Made by a program: the position numbers and the translations under genes. From an uncultured Collinsella sp. (GTDB lineage: Bacteria; Actinomycetota; Coriobacteriia; Coriobacteriales; Coriobacteriaceae): a stretch of 7,176 nt of DNA. Below, piece after piece: positions 5,325-7,176 of this stretch (positions within the stretch are counted from its first letter, which is position 1; each line of letters starts with the position of its first letter). The notes beneath the pieces are model-generated. The model was not told where the DNA came from. It did not search any database and saw only the letters and a program-made list of their open reading frames with translations. The stretch is taken from contig CABQHR010000089.1 in assembly GCA_902463875.1 (NCBI GenBank), positions 1-7,176 on the forward strand, given 5' to 3'.

Positions 5325-6488
5325 CTAATACAGGCCCGCCTCGCGAATGGCCTCGACAGCCAAAGCAATCTGATCGGGCGGCAGGACCAGCGCCATGCGC
5401 ACGTGTCCCTCGCCCGAAGGACCAAAGCTCGCGCCAGGCGTCACCACAACGCCGGCCTTCTCCATGAGCTCCTCGCAAAACGCCATGGAATCGGTGCGAC
5501 CACCGGGAAGCTTGGCCCATACAAACATAGAGCCATGCGCGTTGGGACGCTCCCAGCCCAGGTTCTCAAGACCGTCGCACAGGGCATCACGGCGCTCCTG
5601 GTACTTCAGACGCTGCGCCTCGACCTCATCGCGCGGACCGTTCAGGCAGGCAATAGCAGCCTTCTGGATCGGGAAGAACATGCCAAAGTCGATCTGGCCG
5701 CGCAGCTTGGCAAAGGCAGAGACCACGTCCTCGCGGCCGACCAAAAAGCCGATACGTGCACCGGTGACGTTAAACGACTTGGAGAGCGAGAAGAACTCCA
5801 CACCCACCTCAAGCGCACCGGGATACTGCAAGAAGCTGCCGCCCGGCTCACCGTCAAACACGATATCGGAGTATGCATTGTCGTGAACGATGAGCAGATC
5901 GTGCTCGCGGGCGAAGGCGATGATCTCCTCGTAGACCTCGGGCGTGCCCACCGAGCCCACCGGGTTGGCGGGCAGCGACACGATCATATACTTGGCGCGA
6001 TCGGCCACCTCGGGATCGATGCCCGCCACATAGGGCAGGTAATTATGCTCGGCAACCAGCGGATAGTACTCAAGCTTGGCATCGGCGATCTTGGCGCCCG
6101 CCTCAAAGACCGGGTAGCACGGATCGGGAACCAGAATGGTGTCACCCGGATCGAGCAGGGCCAGGCCCAAATGACCCACGCCCTCCTGCGTGCCGTTGCA
6201 CGACTGCACCATGGACGGTGTAATGCCCGAAACGCCAAAGCGGCGCTCATAGTAATCGCACACGGCTTGTTTGAGTTCGGGCAGGTCGCGCAGGGCATAC
6301 TTCCACATCTCGGGATCTTGGGCTGCTTGCGTGAGCGCCTCGACCACGTGGTCGTACGGTTTAAAGTCGGGCGTGCCCACGCTCATGTTGTAAATGGTCT
6401 TGCCCTGAGCCTTCAGCGCAAGAAGCTTGTTGTTGAGCGAGGCGAAGACCTCCGCGCCAAAGCGGTCGAGACGCTGCGATGCCTGCAT
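5325..6488 (-). CDS. DapL-like class I aminotransferase (PLP-dependent)
   Basis: This is a 387-residue fold-type I aminotransferase, most like the LL-diaminopimelate aminotransferase subfamily. The hallmark HDNAYSDIVFDG is at 202-213, containing the PLP ring-contacting Asp203 and Tyr206. SLSKSFN at 234-240 carries the Schiff-base Lys237. NP at 175-176 is the conserved cofactor Asn-Pro, and Arg364 in GHVRMAL should bind the substrate alpha-carboxylate. Several usual DapL motifs differ: ANPVG instead of NPTG, TGARIG instead of TGWRIG, and GTQEG instead of GSKEG. Substrate is therefore uncertain. It may act on diaminopimelate or its N-acetyl form, which would connect it to DapH, or on alanine/glutamate-type substrates. 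ATG 6488 was chosen because AAAGGTGG lies 4 nt upstream and the family starts near here; the 30 extra residues of the longer reading from 6578 are encoded by a terminator hairpin. Expression may depend on read-through of that hairpin. Confidence 0.88.
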   Translation of the reverse strand: MQASQRLDRFGAEVFASLNNKLLALKAQGKTIYNMSVGTPDFKPYDHVVEALTQAAQDPEMWKYALRDLPELKQAVCDYYERRFGVSGITPSMVQSCNGTQEGVGHLGLALLDPGDTILVPDPCYPVFEAGAKIADAKLEYYPLVAEHNYLPYVAGIDPEVADRAKYMIVSLPANPVGSVGTPEVYEEIIAFAREHDLLIVHDNAYSDIVFDGEPGGSFLQYPGALEVGVEFFSLSKSFNVTGARIGFLVGREDVVSAFAKLRGQIDFGMFFPIQKAAIACLNGPRDEVEAQRLKYQERRDALCDGLENLGWERPNAHGSMFVWAKLPGGRTDSMAFCEELMEKAGVVVTPGASFGPSGEGHVRMALVLPPDQIALAVEAIREAGLY

Positions 6489-6507
6489 GGTGCCACCTTT
6501 CGATATG

Positions 6508-6538
6508 AAAAACGCGGCGCTCCGACAAGAGCGCCGCG
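6508..6538 (-). terminator. Intrinsic terminator/attenuator just upstream of the aminotransferase
   Basis: A perfect 10-bp GC-rich stem (6513-6522 with 6529-6538) closes a 6-nt loop. On the minus strand it is followed by TTTTT (6508-6512). It has the form of an intrinsic terminator. It lies 68 nt past the nadE stop and its T run ends only 19 nt before the aminotransferase start codon, leaving no room for a promoter in between. It is thus either a leaky nadE terminator or an attenuator in the aminotransferase leader. Confidence 0.75.
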
Positions 6539-6540
6539 CG

Positions 6541-6587
6541 ATACGGGCCATCAGATTGCAAAAGTGTAACGCTTGCAACCCCCGTAT
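6541..6587 (-). promoter_or_regulatory. Dyad and possible promoter between nadE and the aminotransferase
   Basis: On the minus strand TTGCAA (6573-6578), a 17-nt spacer and TCTGAT (6550-6555) form a moderate sigma-70 promoter (4 of 6 matches in the -10). It overlaps an imperfect dyad: outer arms ATACGGG/CCCGTAT (6541-6547 with 6581-6587) and two copies of the self-complementary TTGCAA (6556-6561 and 6573-6578) 17 nt apart. This could be an operator, or an RNA stem if transcription starts upstream in nadE. Both readings are tentative. Confidence 0.35.
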
Positions 6588-6606
6588 TGGTTCAATTTAG
6601 CCAACC

Positions 6607-7176
6607 TTAGTCAACTGGATTGAGCGCGTCGATCTGCGCAAGCCACAGACGCGAGCTGGCGTCACTCGGCATACGCCAATCGCCGCGCGGGCTGAGCGTC
6701 ACCGAGCCAACCTTGGGACCATCGGGCAGGCAGCTGCGCTTAAACTGCTGGGCAAAGAAGCGACGATAGAATGTACGCAGCCACGTGTGGATGGTGGCCT
6801 CGTCGTAGACGCCTTCAAAGCTCTTGAGCGCCATGCGGTAAATCTTGCCCGGCTCAAAGCCAAAGCGCAGCAGGTAATAGAGGAAATAGTCGTGCAGCTC
6901 GTACGGACCCACCAGATCCTCAGTCTTCTGCGCAATCTCGCCGTCGCCCGTGGGCGGCAGAAGCTCGGGAGACACCGGCGTATCGAGGATATCGAGCAAG
7001 ACCTCGGCAATACGCCCGCCAAAGACATCAGCCGCATAGCGCACCAGATGACGCACAAGCGTCTTGGGTACGCTCGCATTGACGGCATACATGCTCATGT
7101 GGTCGCCGTTATAGGTAGCCCAGCCGAGCGCCAGCTCCGACAGGTCGCCCGTGCCGATGACAAAACCGCCAGCCTG
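6607..7176 (-). CDS. nadE: Glutamine-dependent NAD+ synthetase, C-terminal part (partial)
   Basis: The visible 189 residues are the C-terminal end of NadE, which makes NAD+ from nicotinic acid adenine dinucleotide, ATP and glutamine-derived ammonia, the last step of NAD synthesis. The frame is open to the right edge, so the 5' part, including the nitrilase-type glutaminase domain and the SGGxDS ATP loop, lies outside. [16 protein letters not shown] is at the visible residues 4-19, a conserved synthetase segment, and [12 protein letters not shown] follows at 29-40. Near the C terminus [13 protein letters not shown] and [12 protein letters not shown] match the long two-domain actinobacterial (M. 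tuberculosis-type) enzymes rather than the short ammonia-dependent ones. The Met codon at 7098 is internal and not a start. The stop is TAA at 6607-6609; a terminator-like hairpin follows 68 nt later. Confidence 0.93.
   Translation of the reverse strand, partial: QAGGFVIGTGDLSELALGWATYNGDHMSMYAVNASVPKTLVRHLVRYAADVFGGRIAEVLLDILDTPVSPELLPPTGDGEIAQKTEDLVGPYELHDYFLYYLLRFGFEPGKIYRMALKSFEGVYDEATIHTWLRTFYRRFFAQQFKRSCLPDGPKVGSVTLSPRGDWRMPSDASSRLWLAQIDALNPVD

Noticed and set aside
5304..6569. 421-residue open frame on the + strand opposite the aminotransferase
   Set aside because: Shadow frame produced by the strong third-position G/C bias. Its translation has no recognisable motif, while the minus strand encodes a complete PLP enzyme with all key residues.
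6489..6578. N-terminal extension of the aminotransferase by 30 residues
   Set aside because: Encoded by the terminator hairpin and its flank; the RBS AAAGGTGG lies just before ATG 6488.
6489..6606. Riboswitch (for example lysine-responsive) in the aminotransferase leader
   Set aside because: The 118-nt gap is too short for a lysine riboswitch plus expression platform, and no known aptamer core could be recognised by eye.

Overview
This looks like an ordinary chromosomal stretch from a fermentative, moderately high-GC anaerobe, most likely an actinobacterium of the Coriobacteriia (Collinsella-like). That placement is an inference from the gene set (acetylase-type lysine genes, L-lactate dehydrogenase, a DapL-like aminotransferase, a DUF2974 hydrolase, glutamine-dependent NAD synthetase), the strong G/C bias at third codon positions, and protein sequences that read as a mix of Firmicutes-like and Actinobacteria-like. 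No similarity search was possible.

Left part, + strand (1-1537): the last codons of dapA, then dapB (TTG start overlapping the dapA stop) and dapH. These are consecutive steps of lysine/meso-diaminopimelate synthesis and look like one operon. DapH commits the pathway to the N-acetyl branch. A perfect 12-bp hairpin follows dapH, then a 98-bp inverted-repeat element with nested hairpins (1580-1677) that no gene explains, then the terminator of the convergent minus-strand gene.

The rest (1724-7176) is all on the minus strand. In transcription order it holds the 3' part of nadE (cut by the window edge), a DapL-like class I aminotransferase, ldh, a DUF2974 alpha/beta hydrolase, and a 37-kDa nucleoid-associated protein. 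Each gene has its own intergenic region, and the spacers hold several hairpins, so these are probably separate or only loosely coupled transcription units. The aminotransferase may be tied functionally to the dap genes, since DapH product needs an aminotransferase, but this is not proven.

The coding content is conventional and I see no new defence, mobile or biosynthetic system. The more unusual signals are non-coding: the 98-bp inverted-repeat element after dapH; a pair of 32-nt REP-like repeats (28/32 identical) bracketing the DUF2974 gene; a strong intrinsic-terminator hairpin only about 20 nt upstream of the aminotransferase start codon, preceded by another dyad, which suggests attenuation; and a hairpin leader plus an A/T-rich dyad upstream of ldh. 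No rRNA, tRNA, CRISPR array or insertion-sequence transposase was seen. No gene-free stretch exceeds 300 bases.
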